From: DASTHS01 sp035718085
GTDB lineage: Bacteria > Actinomycetota > Acidimicrobiia > Acidimicrobiales > Palsa-688
Assembly: GCA_035718085.1 (NCBI GenBank)
Contig: DASTHS010000249.1
Span: forward strand, 1-16,889
DNA length: 16,889 nt
Direction: 5' to 3'
Shown here: positions 6,865-14,123 of the stretch, piece after piece
How the letters are laid out: every line of letters starts with the position of its first letter
Position numbering within the stretch: position 1 is the first letter of the stretch
Program-made: the position numbers and the translations under genes
The notes under the pieces: model-generated
Seen by the model: only the letters and a program-made list of their open reading frames with translations
Databases searched by the model: none
What the model was told of the DNA's origin: nothing

Positions 6865-7616
6865 GGCTTCACCAGGAGGGTCTGCTCGAGCAGCTCGCTG
6901 ACGATCACCAGCATCGACGCCGCCACCTCGACACCGACCACGAAGCTGATCAGCGCGATGGTGCCCGACGAGTCGACCACCCCCCGGCTCGGCCCGAGCG
7001 GCAGCACGTTCGCCAGGTAGGCCGAGCCGACCGCCAGGGCCCCGACCCCGATGAGGGCGAAGCCGGCTGCGCCCGCGCCCTCGGCGGCGTCGAGGAGGTC
7101 GGCGGGGCTGATGCGGCGGAAGGTCAGGAACTGGCCGCCCAGGTACACCAGCAGCACGGCCGTGGCCAGGATGACCCCGCCCTGGAACCCGCCGCCGGGG
7201 TTCACCTGGCCGTGGCTGACGATGTTCCACCCGACCACCACGGTCGGGCCGACGGAGCACATGCACGCGACGCGCACGGCGGCGTTGCGGCTGCGCTCCC
7301 GGCGCCGGGCGGCCTCCTCCACCGGTGCGGGCGCCTCCCGCTCTTCGCGGAGGGCCCGCAGCACCACCGAGACGCCGGTGGCGGCGGCGAAGAGGATGAA
7401 CTCCTCGCCGAGGGTGTCGAAGCCCCGGATGTCGAAGTTCACCGCCGTCACCACGTCGGTGGCCTTGCGCGCCGCCACCCCGACCGAGTCGACCACGTCG
7501 CCGTACGCGCCGGGGTAGTGGCCGAACCCCGGGAGGCCGCCGATGGCCGCGAGGTAGAGGGCGGCCAGGCCGGCCATGGCGACGAGGAACACCACTTGGC
7601 GCTGGCGGGCCGTCAC
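6861..7616 (-). CDS. mrpB: Fused MbhE-like (MrpA C-terminal) and MrpB antiporter subunit
   Basis: This 251-residue protein joins two parts. Residues 1 to about 90 match the MbhE or MrpA C-terminal segment: one TM helix, then AVNFDIRGFDTLGEEFILFA, the counterpart of DFRGFDTLGE in MrpA/MbhE. A charged linker (REEREAPAPVEEAARRRERS, about 90-110) leads to a full MnhB domain with HGQVNPGGGFQGGVILATA (about residues 134-152) and further TM helices. In archaeal Mbh these are separate proteins (MbhE and MbhF), and in canonical Mrp the first part belongs to MrpA. It starts with GTG in a GTGA overlap with the DUF4040 gene, and its stop overlaps mrpC. The fusion is read directly from one uninterrupted frame. 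Confidence 0.9.
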   Translation of the reverse strand: MTARQRQVVFLVAMAGLAALYLAAIGGLPGFGHYPGAYGDVVDSVGVAARKATDVVTAVNFDIRGFDTLGEEFILFAAATGVSVVLRALREEREAPAPVEEAARRRERSRNAAVRVACMCSVGPTVVVGWNIVSHGQVNPGGGFQGGVILATAVLLVYLGGQFLTFRRISPADLLDAAEGAGAAGFALIGVGALAVGSAYLANVLPLGPSRGVVDSSGTIALISFVVGVEVAASMLVIVSELLEQTLLVKP

Positions 7617-7870
7617 GGGCCGCCCCCGTCCTCGGGGCGGTTGCCGCTCACCTTGCGCAGGGTGAGCATCACGACGATCGGCAGCACCACGGCGCCGACG
7701 GTGAACTGCGACAGCGCCACGTCGGGCTGCTGCACCACGAAGAACAGCACGGCGAGCACCAGCCCGTAGATGCTGAGCATGACGACCTGGCGTGACGGTT
7801 GGCGGGTGGTCACCACGGCGGTGGCGCCCAGCCCCGCCAAGGTGAACACCACCGCGAGCAGCGGGGTCAC
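7613..7870 (-). CDS. DUF4040 protein (MbhD-like fragment of MrpA)
   Basis: The 85-residue protein has three hydrophobic segments. Its core, SIYGLVLAVLFFVVQQPDVA followed by LSQFTVGAVVLPIVV, matches the DUF4040 segment found near the C-terminus of MrpA and as the stand-alone MbhD in membrane-bound hydrogenases. It would sit in the membrane between the MrpG- and MrpB-like subunits and contribute to the sodium path. The GTG start at 7870 overlaps the stop of mrpG in GTGA. The large NuoL-like N-terminal part of MrpA is not encoded here or in the adjoining genes. Confidence 0.88.
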   Translation of the reverse strand: MTPLLAVVFTLAGLGATAVVTTRQPSRQVVMLSIYGLVLAVLFFVVQQPDVALSQFTVGAVVLPIVVMLTLRKVSGNRPEDGGGP

Positions 7871-8160
7871 CGGCGCAGTTCCTCCCTCGCTCTGATCGCT
7901 GCCCCGGTGGCGTGGCCGAGCACCGGCGACGCCACCGCCAGCACCACCGCCACCACCCATGCGCTGGTGGCCTGGTTCGACCACCCCTCCTTGCACGTGA
8001 TCGACGCAGCCAGGAGGGTGGGCGCCACCATGCCGATCGGGGTCACGTAGTGCAGCTTCTGGAGCACCTCGGGCATCACGGCCACGCCGAGGCAGGAGGC
8101 CACGACCACCACCGTGGCCAGCCCGGCCAGCACGTCGGAGGCCACCACCGCCGCGCTCAC
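7867..8160 (-). CDS. mrpG: Cation/proton antiporter subunit G (MrpG)
   Basis: The 97-residue membrane protein carries the MrpG/MnhG hallmark RxHY-like segment as LQKLHYVTPIGMVAPTLLAA (about residues 33-52), between a first TM helix (LAGLATVVVVASCLGVAVM) and a third (SAWVVAVVLAVASPVLGHAT). Small subunit G is needed for assembly and activity of Mrp complexes. The GTG at 8160 overlaps the stop of mrpF; the stop overlaps the DUF4040 start. Confidence 0.9.
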   Translation of the reverse strand: MSAAVVASDVLAGLATVVVVASCLGVAVMPEVLQKLHYVTPIGMVAPTLLAASITCKEGWSNQATSAWVVAVVLAVASPVLGHATGAAIRAREELRR

Positions 8161-8411
8161 GGCGCCCCGCTGCGCAGGTAGCGCACGAACACCAGGCCGC
8201 CGCCGAGGGCGAGCATGGCGAGGATGATGGCGAACTCCGTCTCGCCGCTGCGGTTGAACCCCTGGGTGAGCAGCACGAAGACCAGCACCGCCGTCGCCGA
8301 CACCGCCTCGAAGGCGACGACGGCGCCGTCGAGACCGCCCCGCCACGCCAGCACCCCCGGGCCCACCAGCGCCAGGAGCATCACCGTGGCGCAGATCTCG
8401 TAGGCGTTCAC
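8157..8411 (-). CDS. mrpF: Cation/proton antiporter subunit F (MrpF)
   Basis: This 84-residue protein has three hydrophobic segments and the usual length of MrpF/MnhF. The second segment starts with the conserved aspartate-containing GGLDGAVVAFEAVSATAVL (about residues 25-43), and the third reads FAIILAMLALGGGLVFVRYL. The GTG start and the stop lie in GTGA overlaps with mrpE and mrpG. It forms part of the membrane domain with MrpE and MrpG. Confidence 0.88.
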   Translation of the reverse strand: MNAYEICATVMLLALVGPGVLAWRGGLDGAVVAFEAVSATAVLVFVLLTQGFNRSGETEFAIILAMLALGGGLVFVRYLRSGAP

Positions 8412-8857
8412 CGCAGCTCCAAGCGGTGCACCACCAGCACCCGCCGGTCGGCGTCGGCCTCCACCACGATCGAGCCGGGAGGCGCCGAGCGGCCGGCGAC
8501 GAGCAGCGCCAACGCCGTCTCGTCGGTGAGCACGGGGCTGCCCTCAGCGATGGCCACCTCGGCCACGCCGCTCTCCGGAGGCCGTCCGGCGACCGTCCTG
8601 GCCAGCACCACCCCCGCCCGCCACGTGTCGTGGGCGACCTGACCGGGGATGGCGAGCGCCGGTCGCAGCCACCCGAGCCTGAAGGCCAGCGGACGGTCGA
8701 CCTGGGCCCGCACGACCTCGGCCAGCGTGGCGGCCAGCGCCGCAGCGGCACCGCCGGTGAGGAGCTCAGGGGTCGTCAAGCGGTCGGACAGCACCAGCCA
8801 CAGACCGAGCGAGAGCGCCCACCACGCCATCCATGGCAGCGCCCGTGCGCGCAGCAC
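8408..8857 (-). CDS. mrpE: Cation/proton antiporter subunit E (MrpE), first gene of the operon
   Basis: The 149-residue protein has the MnhE/MrpE plan: hydrophobic N-terminal helices (WMAWWALSLGLWLVLSD, then LLTGGAAAALAATLAEVV), a short middle membrane segment (LAIPGQVAHDTWRAGVVLAR) and a soluble C-terminal beta domain with TDETALALLVAGRSAPPGS and the closing VVEADADRRVLVVHRLEL. It starts with GTG at 8857, preceded 7 nt upstream by a strong GGAGGAGG ribosome binding site, unlike most lone genes in the window. It heads seven overlapping genes that together should form a secondary cation/proton antiporter or related ion-translocating module. The 100-bp gap to the drug exporter gene upstream should hold the promoter. 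Confidence 0.88.
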   Translation of the reverse strand: MLRARALPWMAWWALSLGLWLVLSDRLTTPELLTGGAAAALAATLAEVVRAQVDRPLAFRLGWLRPALAIPGQVAHDTWRAGVVLARTVAGRPPESGVAEVAIAEGSPVLTDETALALLVAGRSAPPGSIVVEADADRRVLVVHRLELR

Positions 8858-8864
8858 CGATCGA

Positions 8865-8872
8865 CCTCCTCC
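8865..8872 (-). promoter_or_regulatory. Strong Shine-Dalgarno site (GGAGGAGG) of the antiporter operon
   Basis: GGAGGAGG lies 7 nt before the GTG of mrpE and fixes that start. It shows that this operon has a true 5' leader, in contrast to the leaderless pattern elsewhere in the window. Confidence 0.75.
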
Positions 8873-8873
8873 G

Positions 8874-8891
8874 TCGGGCCTTGGCGCCCGA
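8874..8891 (-). other. Small hairpin in the antiporter operon leader
   Basis: A TCGGGC/GCCCGA stem of 6 bp with a 6-nt loop sits directly upstream of the ribosome binding site of mrpE. It could be a minor leader structure or chance in GC-rich DNA. No riboswitch class is recognised. Confidence 0.3.
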
Positions 8892-8957
8892 TGGCCGATC
8901 GTTTACCCGAACCGTCGCCGAGCCGAACCGCCGGCCGGCCAGCGCAGGACCCCGGCG

Positions 8958-10469
8958 CTAGTGGACGACGGCGGCGGTCTCTGGTGTGCCTGCGAGGTGC
9001 GCCGGCCGGCCCGCCGGCAGCAGGGCCCCGCAGACCGCTGCGCCGACGATGAAGATCGCCGCTGAGACTTCGAAGCTGGTCGTGTAGCCGTGGACGGCGG
9101 CCAGCACCGGCGTGAGCTGCCCGGCGTGGTGCGACCTGGCGAAGCTGCCGGCGGCGTCCGCGGCGAGGGTCGAGAGCAGGGCCACGCCGATCGACCCGCC
9201 CACCTGCTGACCGGTGTTCACCAGCGCCGAGGCCACGCCGGCGTCGTCGGGCCGCACGCCCGCCGTCGCCTGGTTGATGGCCGGTGAGAAGATCCACCCG
9301 AACGACAGCCCGAGCAGCACGAGCCACGGCAGCACGCCGGCGGCGTAGCTGCTGTGGAGGCCCAGCCTGCTGAGGCCCAGCATGCCGACGGCGCCCCCCA
9401 CCATGCCCACCGCGACCATGATCTTGGCGCCCAACTTCGGGTACACGATCACGTTGCCGGTGGTCGACGAGACCAGGATGCCGGCGGTCAGCGGCAGGAA
9501 GGCCAGCCCGTTGACGATGGGGCTGTAGCCCCGGATCGTCTGCAGGTAGAACGCCAGGAACAGGAACACGCCGAAGATCGCCGTCGCCGACGTGACGACG
9601 GCGAGGTAGGCGCCGCCCCTGGCGCGGTCGGCCACCACCCGCAGCGGCAGGAGGGGGTTGGCCACCCGGCTCTCGAGCACCAGGAACCCGATGAGGGCGA
9701 CGATGCCGCCGGCGAGCAGCAGCAGGGTCACCGGCGTGGCCCAGCCCGACGTGTCGGCCTCGGAGAACCCGAGCACGATGCAGAACAGGCCCGCCGAGGC
9801 GATCACCGTGCCGGGGATGTCGAGTCGGGGCCGGCCGGTGCGGGGCGGGTTCGACAGCACGAGCACGGCGCCGATGCCTGCGCCGAGGGCGAAGATGAGG
9901 TTGACGTAGAGGCACCACCGCCACGACAAGCTCTCGGTCAGCAGGCCGCCGAGCACCAGCCCGACGGCGCTCCCGCCGCCCGCCACCGCGCTGAAGATGC
10001 CGAACGCCCGTCCTCGCTCGCGCGGCTCGGTGAAGGTGGTGGTGAGCATGCCGAGCGCGGAGGGGGCGAGCACTGCGCCGAACACGCCTTGGGCGGCGCG
10101 GGCGGTGACCAGCATGGCGAAGCTGGTCGACGCCCCGCCGACGGCCGAGGCGAGGGCGAAGCCGGCCAGCCCGATGATGAAGGTGGTGCGGCGGCCGATG
10201 AGGTCGCCGATGCGGCCGCCGAGCAGCAGGAGGCTGCCGAAGCTGAGCGCGTATGCCGTCACGATCCACTGCCGGTCGGCGTTGGCGAAGCCGAGCGCCT
10301 TCTGCGCCGACGGCAGGGCGATGTTCACGATGGTGGCGTCGAGCACGACCATCAGCTGGGCGACCGCGATCACGGCCAGCACCAGACCCTTGTGCGCGAC
10401 CCTCGGTGCGGTCGGCGTCGCCCCGGCCGACTCGGGGCGCGCGGGCGCAGAGGTGGTGGGGGGAGCCAT
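8958..10469 (-). CDS. DHA2-family (EmrB/QacA-like) 14-TM drug exporter
   Basis: The 503-residue MFS protein has about 14 hydrophobic segments. It shows the DHA2 motif LDATIVNIALPSAQ (about residues 43-56), motif A as GGRIGDLIGRRT (about 84-95), RAAQGVFGAVLAPSALGML and the DHA2 segment SWRWCLYVNLIFALGAG. The family exports drugs, dyes or metabolites by proton antiport from the inner membrane. No TetR- or MarR-type regulator adjoins it, so induction cannot be inferred. The ATG at 10469 follows a Pro/Ala-rich cytoplasmic tail of about 27 residues before TM1. A TACGCT hexamer lies 8 nt upstream, near the leaderless pattern. It is separated from polA, on the same strand, by 139 bp. Confidence 0.92.
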   Translation of the reverse strand: MAPPTTSAPARPESAGATPTAPRVAHKGLVLAVIAVAQLMVVLDATIVNIALPSAQKALGFANADRQWIVTAYALSFGSLLLLGGRIGDLIGRRTTFIIGLAGFALASAVGGASTSFAMLVTARAAQGVFGAVLAPSALGMLTTTFTEPRERGRAFGIFSAVAGGGSAVGLVLGGLLTESLSWRWCLYVNLIFALGAGIGAVLVLSNPPRTGRPRLDIPGTVIASAGLFCIVLGFSEADTSGWATPVTLLLLAGGIVALIGFLVLESRVANPLLPLRVVADRARGGAYLAVVTSATAIFGVFLFLAFYLQTIRGYSPIVNGLAFLPLTAGILVSSTTGNVIVYPKLGAKIMVAVGMVGGAVGMLGLSRLGLHSSYAAGVLPWLVLLGLSFGWIFSPAINQATAGVRPDDAGVASALVNTGQQVGGSIGVALLSTLAADAAGSFARSHHAGQLTPVLAAVHGYTTSFEVSAAIFIVGAAVCGALLPAGRPAHLAGTPETAAVVH

Positions 10470-10608
10470 CGCAGGTCAGCGTACGGGCGTCCGCCCCGCT
10501 ACGCCGCCAGCCTCAGCTCGCCAGGGCCACCGACGCCGCAACGACGCGCCCCGCCGGGCCCCGGGGGGACGACGGGGCCGGCGTCGCCGCACCCGGTCGG
10601 GATCGCCC

Positions 10609-13317
10609 CTACTCCTTGGCGTCGGCCCACGTGTCGCCCCAGCTCAGGTTGACCGTCAGCGGCACCCGGAGCTCGGCCGCGCCGGCCATCCCCGACAGCA
10701 CGACCTCTTCGGCGGCGGGCGCCTCGTCGGCAGGCACCTCCACGATCACCTCGTCGTGCACCTGCAGCACCAGTCGGCTGCGCAGGCCGGCCTCCCGCAG
10801 GCGCCCGTCGATGCGCACCAGCGCCACCTTGAAGATGTCGGCGGCCAGGCCCTGGATGCCGGCGTTCATGGCCTGGCGCTCGCCGGCGGCGCGCACCTGC
10901 CAGCGCCCCGACTGCAGCTCGGGGATGAGCCGGCGCCGACCGAACAACGTCTCGGTGTAGCCCCGATCGCGCGCCTCGGCGACGACCCGGTCCATGTAGG
11001 CCCGCACGTTGGGGAACCCGGCGAAGTAGGCCCGGAGGATCTCGTCGGCCTCCTTCACGGGGATGGCCAACCGCTGGGCCAGGCCGAACGACTCCATGCC
11101 GTAGGCCAGCCCGTAGCTGACCATCTTCGCCTTCGAGCGCATGGCGATCGTCACGTCGGCCGGCTCGACGCCGTAGATGCGGCTGGCGGTCTCGGTGTGC
11201 ACGTCGGCCCCGGAGGTGAACGCCTGGACCAGACCCGGGTCCTCCGCCAGGTGGGCGATGACCCGCAGCTCGATCTGGTTGTAGTCGGCGACGAGGAAGC
11301 GCATGCCGCCGCTCGGGACGAAGCACCGGCGGAACCGGCGACCCTCCTCGGTGCGGATCGGGATGTTGTGGAGGTTGGGCTGGTCCGACGACAGCCGGCC
11401 GGTGCGGGCCACGGTCTGGTTGAACGTGGCGTGGATGCGGCCGTCGGCGGCCACCTCGGCGAGCAGCGACTCGCCGTAGGTCGACCGCAGCTTCTCGACC
11501 TCCCGGTAGCGCAGCAGCGCCTCCACGATGGGGTGCTCCCCCCGCAGCTTCTCGAGGGTCTGGGCGTCGGTGGAGAAGCCGGTCTTGGTGCGCTTCTGGG
11601 GGGTGAGGCCGAGCTTGACGAACAGCACCTCGCGCAGCTGCGGGGTGGAGTTCACGACGAACCGCTCACCGGCGAGCTGCTGGATGTCTTCCTCGAGGCG
11701 GTGCGCCTCCTCTGCGAGCTCGGTGGCCAGCTTCTGGAGCGCGTCCCGGTCGACGCGCACGCCGACCTCCTCCATGACCGCCAGCACCCGCACCAGCGGT
11801 CGCTCGATCTCGTCGTAGAGCACCGACATGCCCCGGGCCGACAGGGCGGCCGACAGCGGCTCGACGAGCCGGGCCACCGCAGCCGCCCGGCGGGCCGCCA
11901 CCTCGCCGGGGGCCGGGGCGCTGCCGGTGAGGTCGAGCTGCCCCGAAGGGGGTGCCTCCGGGCCGCGCAGGTCGATCCGGGCGTAGCGCAGAGCCAGGTC
12001 GTCGAGGAGGTACTGGTCGCCGGCCGGGTCGACGAGGTAGGCGGCGATGGCGGTGTCGAGCTGCAGGGCGGTGAAGGGCACGCCGAGCACCGACAGGCCC
12101 CGCATCAGGGCCTTGGCGTCGTGGGTCGACACCTCTCCCCCGTCGGCGCCGAGCAGCCGGCCGAGGGCGGCGCGCACGGCGCCGTCGGCCAGGCAGCCCT
12201 CCCCCAGCCACGCGACTTCCACCGGGTCGACCGGCGGCAGCGGGGCGACGGCCAGACCGACGAGCGGCGAGCGGCCCTCCGCTCCCTCCCAGGCGCCGGC
12301 CACCGCAACATGGGTGCTCCCTACGAGCCAGCCGTCGATGGCGGCGACGGCGGCTCCCGGATCGTGGGCGACGACCTCGACCGCCAGGGCGTCGCCCGCA
12401 GCGGCGTCGGCTCCGGCCGGGCCGCCGCTGGTCCCGCCGGTCAACGGGGCGGTGGCCTCGACGAAGCGGTCCCAGAGGCTGCGGAACTCGAGGAAGTCGA
12501 ACAGCCGGCGCACCTCGTCGAGGTCCCACCCGCCGACCCGGGCCGCGTCCTCGTCGAGCTCGACGGGCACGTCGCGCACCAACGGCGTGGCCGCGGCGTT
12601 GCGCCGCACCACCGCCTCGGCCGCGGCAAGGTTGGCCCGCAGCTTGGGGCTGAGCTCGTCGAGGTGGGCGAAGATGCCGTCGAGGCCGCCGTAGGTGGTG
12701 ATCAGCTTGGCCGCCGTCTTCTCGCCCACCCCCGGCACCCCGGGCAGGTTGTCGGAGGGGTCGCCCCGCAGGGCGGCGTACTGGGGGTAGTCGACCGGGC
12801 TGACCCCGGTGCGCTCCTTGATGCCCGCCTCGTCGTAGAGCACGTAGTCGCTGACGCCCCGGCGGTTGTAGAGCACCCGCACGTTCGGGTCGTGCACCAG
12901 CTGGTAGCAGTCGCGGTCGCCGGTGACCACGATGACCTCGTCGCCCTTGGCGTCGGCCCGGGTGGCGAAGGTGGCCAGCACGTCGTCGGCCTCGAAGCCG
13001 ACGATCTCGACCAGTGGGATGCGCAGCGCCTCCACCAGCTGGCGCACCAGCCCCATCTGCTGGCGCAGCACGTCGGGCGTCTCCGCCCGACCCGCCTTGT
13101 AGTCGCCGATCATCTCGTGGCGGAAGGTCGGCTCCGGCCGGTCGAAGGCGGCGACGACCATGTCGGGCTGGTGGTCCTTCAGCAGGTTCACCAGCATCGA
13201 GGTGAAGCCGTAGACGGCGTTGGTCACCTGCCCGCTCGCCGTCGCCATGTCGGTGGGCAGCGCGAAGAACGCCCGGTAGGTCAGGGAGTTGCCGTCGATG
13301 AGCATCAGCCGGGCCAC
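10609..13317 (-). CDS. polA: DNA polymerase I
   Basis: The 902-residue enzyme fills gaps and removes RNA primers in replication and repair. The N-terminal 5'-3' exonuclease domain (about 1-270) shows LIDGNSLTYRAFFAL, GFEADDVLA, VTGDRDCYQLV and the helix-three-turn-helix GVPGVGEKTAAKLI. The middle domain (about 300-480) keeps the exonuclease fold region (LQLDTAIAAYLVDP) but lacks the catalytic DTET motif, so proofreading is probably absent, as in other actinobacterial and Thermus enzymes. The polymerase domain has motif A (ADYNQIELRVIAHLAEDP), motif B (RSKAKMVSYGLAYGMESFG) and motif C (VHDEV, HDE at 854-856). It starts with GTG 6 nt after TAGGCT, so it is probably leaderless, and it is divergent from the DtxR-family gene. 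Confidence 0.97.
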   Translation of the reverse strand: MARLMLIDGNSLTYRAFFALPTDMATASGQVTNAVYGFTSMLVNLLKDHQPDMVVAAFDRPEPTFRHEMIGDYKAGRAETPDVLRQQMGLVRQLVEALRIPLVEIVGFEADDVLATFATRADAKGDEVIVVTGDRDCYQLVHDPNVRVLYNRRGVSDYVLYDEAGIKERTGVSPVDYPQYAALRGDPSDNLPGVPGVGEKTAAKLITTYGGLDGIFAHLDELSPKLRANLAAAEAVVRRNAAATPLVRDVPVELDEDAARVGGWDLDEVRRLFDFLEFRSLWDRFVEATAPLTGGTSGGPAGADAAAGDALAVEVVAHDPGAAVAAIDGWLVGSTHVAVAGAWEGAEGRSPLVGLAVAPLPPVDPVEVAWLGEGCLADGAVRAALGRLLGADGGEVSTHDAKALMRGLSVLGVPFTALQLDTAIAAYLVDPAGDQYLLDDLALRYARIDLRGPEAPPSGQLDLTGSAPAPGEVAARRAAAVARLVEPLSAALSARGMSVLYDEIERPLVRVLAVMEEVGVRVDRDALQKLATELAEEAHRLEEDIQQLAGERFVVNSTPQLREVLFVKLGLTPQKRTKTGFSTDAQTLEKLRGEHPIVEALLRYREVEKLRSTYGESLLAEVAADGRIHATFNQTVARTGRLSSDQPNLHNIPIRTEEGRRFRRCFVPSGGMRFLVADYNQIELRVIAHLAEDPGLVQAFTSGADVHTETASRIYGVEPADVTIAMRSKAKMVSYGLAYGMESFGLAQRLAIPVKEADEILRAYFAGFPNVRAYMDRVVAEARDRGYTETLFGRRRLIPELQSGRWQVRAAGERQAMNAGIQGLAADIFKVALVRIDGRLREAGLRSRLVLQVHDEVIVEVPADEAPAAEEVVLSGMAGAAELRVPLTVNLSWGDTWADAKE

Positions 13318-13321
13318 CTGC

Positions 13322-13348
13322 CGAGCCTACGGCCCGGGGGTAGGCTCG
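13322..13348. promoter_or_regulatory. Perfect inverted repeat between polA and the DtxR-family gene
   Basis: Two 9-bp arms, CGAGCCTAC (13322-13330) and GTAGGCTCG (13340-13348), are exact inverted copies around a 9-bp GC-only centre. Each arm contains TAGGCT ending 6 nt before a GTG start: polA on the minus strand (13324-13329) and the regulator on the plus strand (13341-13346). The element is therefore a symmetric pair of leaderless -10 sites. Because identity extends beyond the hexamers, it may also be an operator, for example for the adjacent regulator. The half-sites face the opposite way from the classic DtxR/IdeR box. Confidence 0.6.
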
Positions 13349-13352
13349 TCGG

Positions 13353-14012
13353 GTGGCCGAGGGCTACCACCCGCCGCTCGAGGAGTACCTCGAGGCAGTG
13401 CACGAGTTGCACGAGGAGGGCGTGCCGGTGATCCAGGCACGCCTCGTCGAGCGGCTCGGCCACTCCGCGCCCGCGGTGTCGGAGATGGTGCGCCGCCTAG
13501 CCGACGACGGCTTCCTCACCGTCGCCGGCCGGGTGATCTCGCTCACCGACGCCGGCACCGCCAAGGCCGAGAGCGTGGTGCGCAAGCACCGGTTGGCCGA
13601 GCGGCTCCTCACCGACGTGATCGGCCTGCCGTGGGAGAATGCCCACCTGGAGGCCGGCCGGTGGGAGCACGTGATCTCCGACGACGTCGAGGCGCGCCTC
13701 GTCGAGCTGCTCGGCCACCCGACCACCTGCCCGCACGGCAACCCGATCCCCGGTACCACCCCCACCAGTGAGGCGCTGACCGCGCTCGGGTCGGCCACCA
13801 CCGGCTCGCAGGTGCGCCTCCGCCGGGTGACCGAGCAGGTGGAGATCGACAGCGATGCGCTGGCCTTCCTCGCCGGCGCCGGGTTCGTGCCCGGGGTGGT
13901 CGCCACGGTGACCAGCCGGGGCGACGACGGCGCCGTGGTGCTCGACCTCGACGGCCGCGAGGTCTCCCTGCCGCCGGGGCTGGCCAGCCGCCTGTTCGTC
14001 GCCGCCGCCTAG
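13353..14012 (+). CDS. DtxR/MntR-family metal-dependent transcriptional regulator
   Basis: The 219-residue protein has the DtxR plan: a winged helix-turn-helix (about 8-65, with ARLVERLGHSAPAVSEMVRR), a dimerisation and metal-binding domain (about 66-140, with RKHRLAERLLTDVIGLPW and CPHGNPIPG) and a C-terminal SH3/FeoA-like domain (about 145-215). Such proteins repress metal uptake genes when loaded with Fe or Mn. Ancillary-site ligands His79, Glu83 and His98 are present, as are Glu105 and His106. The primary-site Cys102 is Gly here, and the Met10 position is Glu, so metal choice is unlikely to be that of classic DtxR. The GTG at 13353 lies 6 nt after TAGGCT, which fits a leaderless message. 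No metal transporter gene is nearby. Confidence 0.92.
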   Translation: MAEGYHPPLEEYLEAVHELHEEGVPVIQARLVERLGHSAPAVSEMVRRLADDGFLTVAGRVISLTDAGTAKAESVVRKHRLAERLLTDVIGLPWENAHLEAGRWEHVISDDVEARLVELLGHPTTCPHGNPIPGTTPTSEALTALGSATTGSQVRLRRVTEQVEIDSDALAFLAGAGFVPGVVATVTSRGDDGAVVLDLDGREVSLPPGLASRLFVAAA

Positions 14013-14123
14013 TGGTCCGTCGCAGTGGCGGGCGGTGGGCGGCTCAGCGCACCGGCCTCGACGCCACACCCGTCGATCGCGCTCCGTTGTCGATGTCACC
14101 GCCGATCCCTTCGGGAAGCGCAG

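Noticed and set aside
10548..10578. Terminator between polA and the drug exporter
   Set aside because: GCCCCG and CGGGGC can pair over a 19-nt loop, but runs of G and C in this GC-rich spacer give many equal alternatives and there is no T-run.
13322..13348. Classic DtxR/IdeR iron box
   Set aside because: The half-sites are arranged CCTA then TAGG, opposite to the TTAGG then CCTAA order of the iron box, with a wider centre.
9997..13431. 1144-codon plus-strand frame across polA
   Set aside because: It is antisense to polA and the exporter, repetitive in Gly, Val, His and Asp; polA itself is unambiguous on the other strand.
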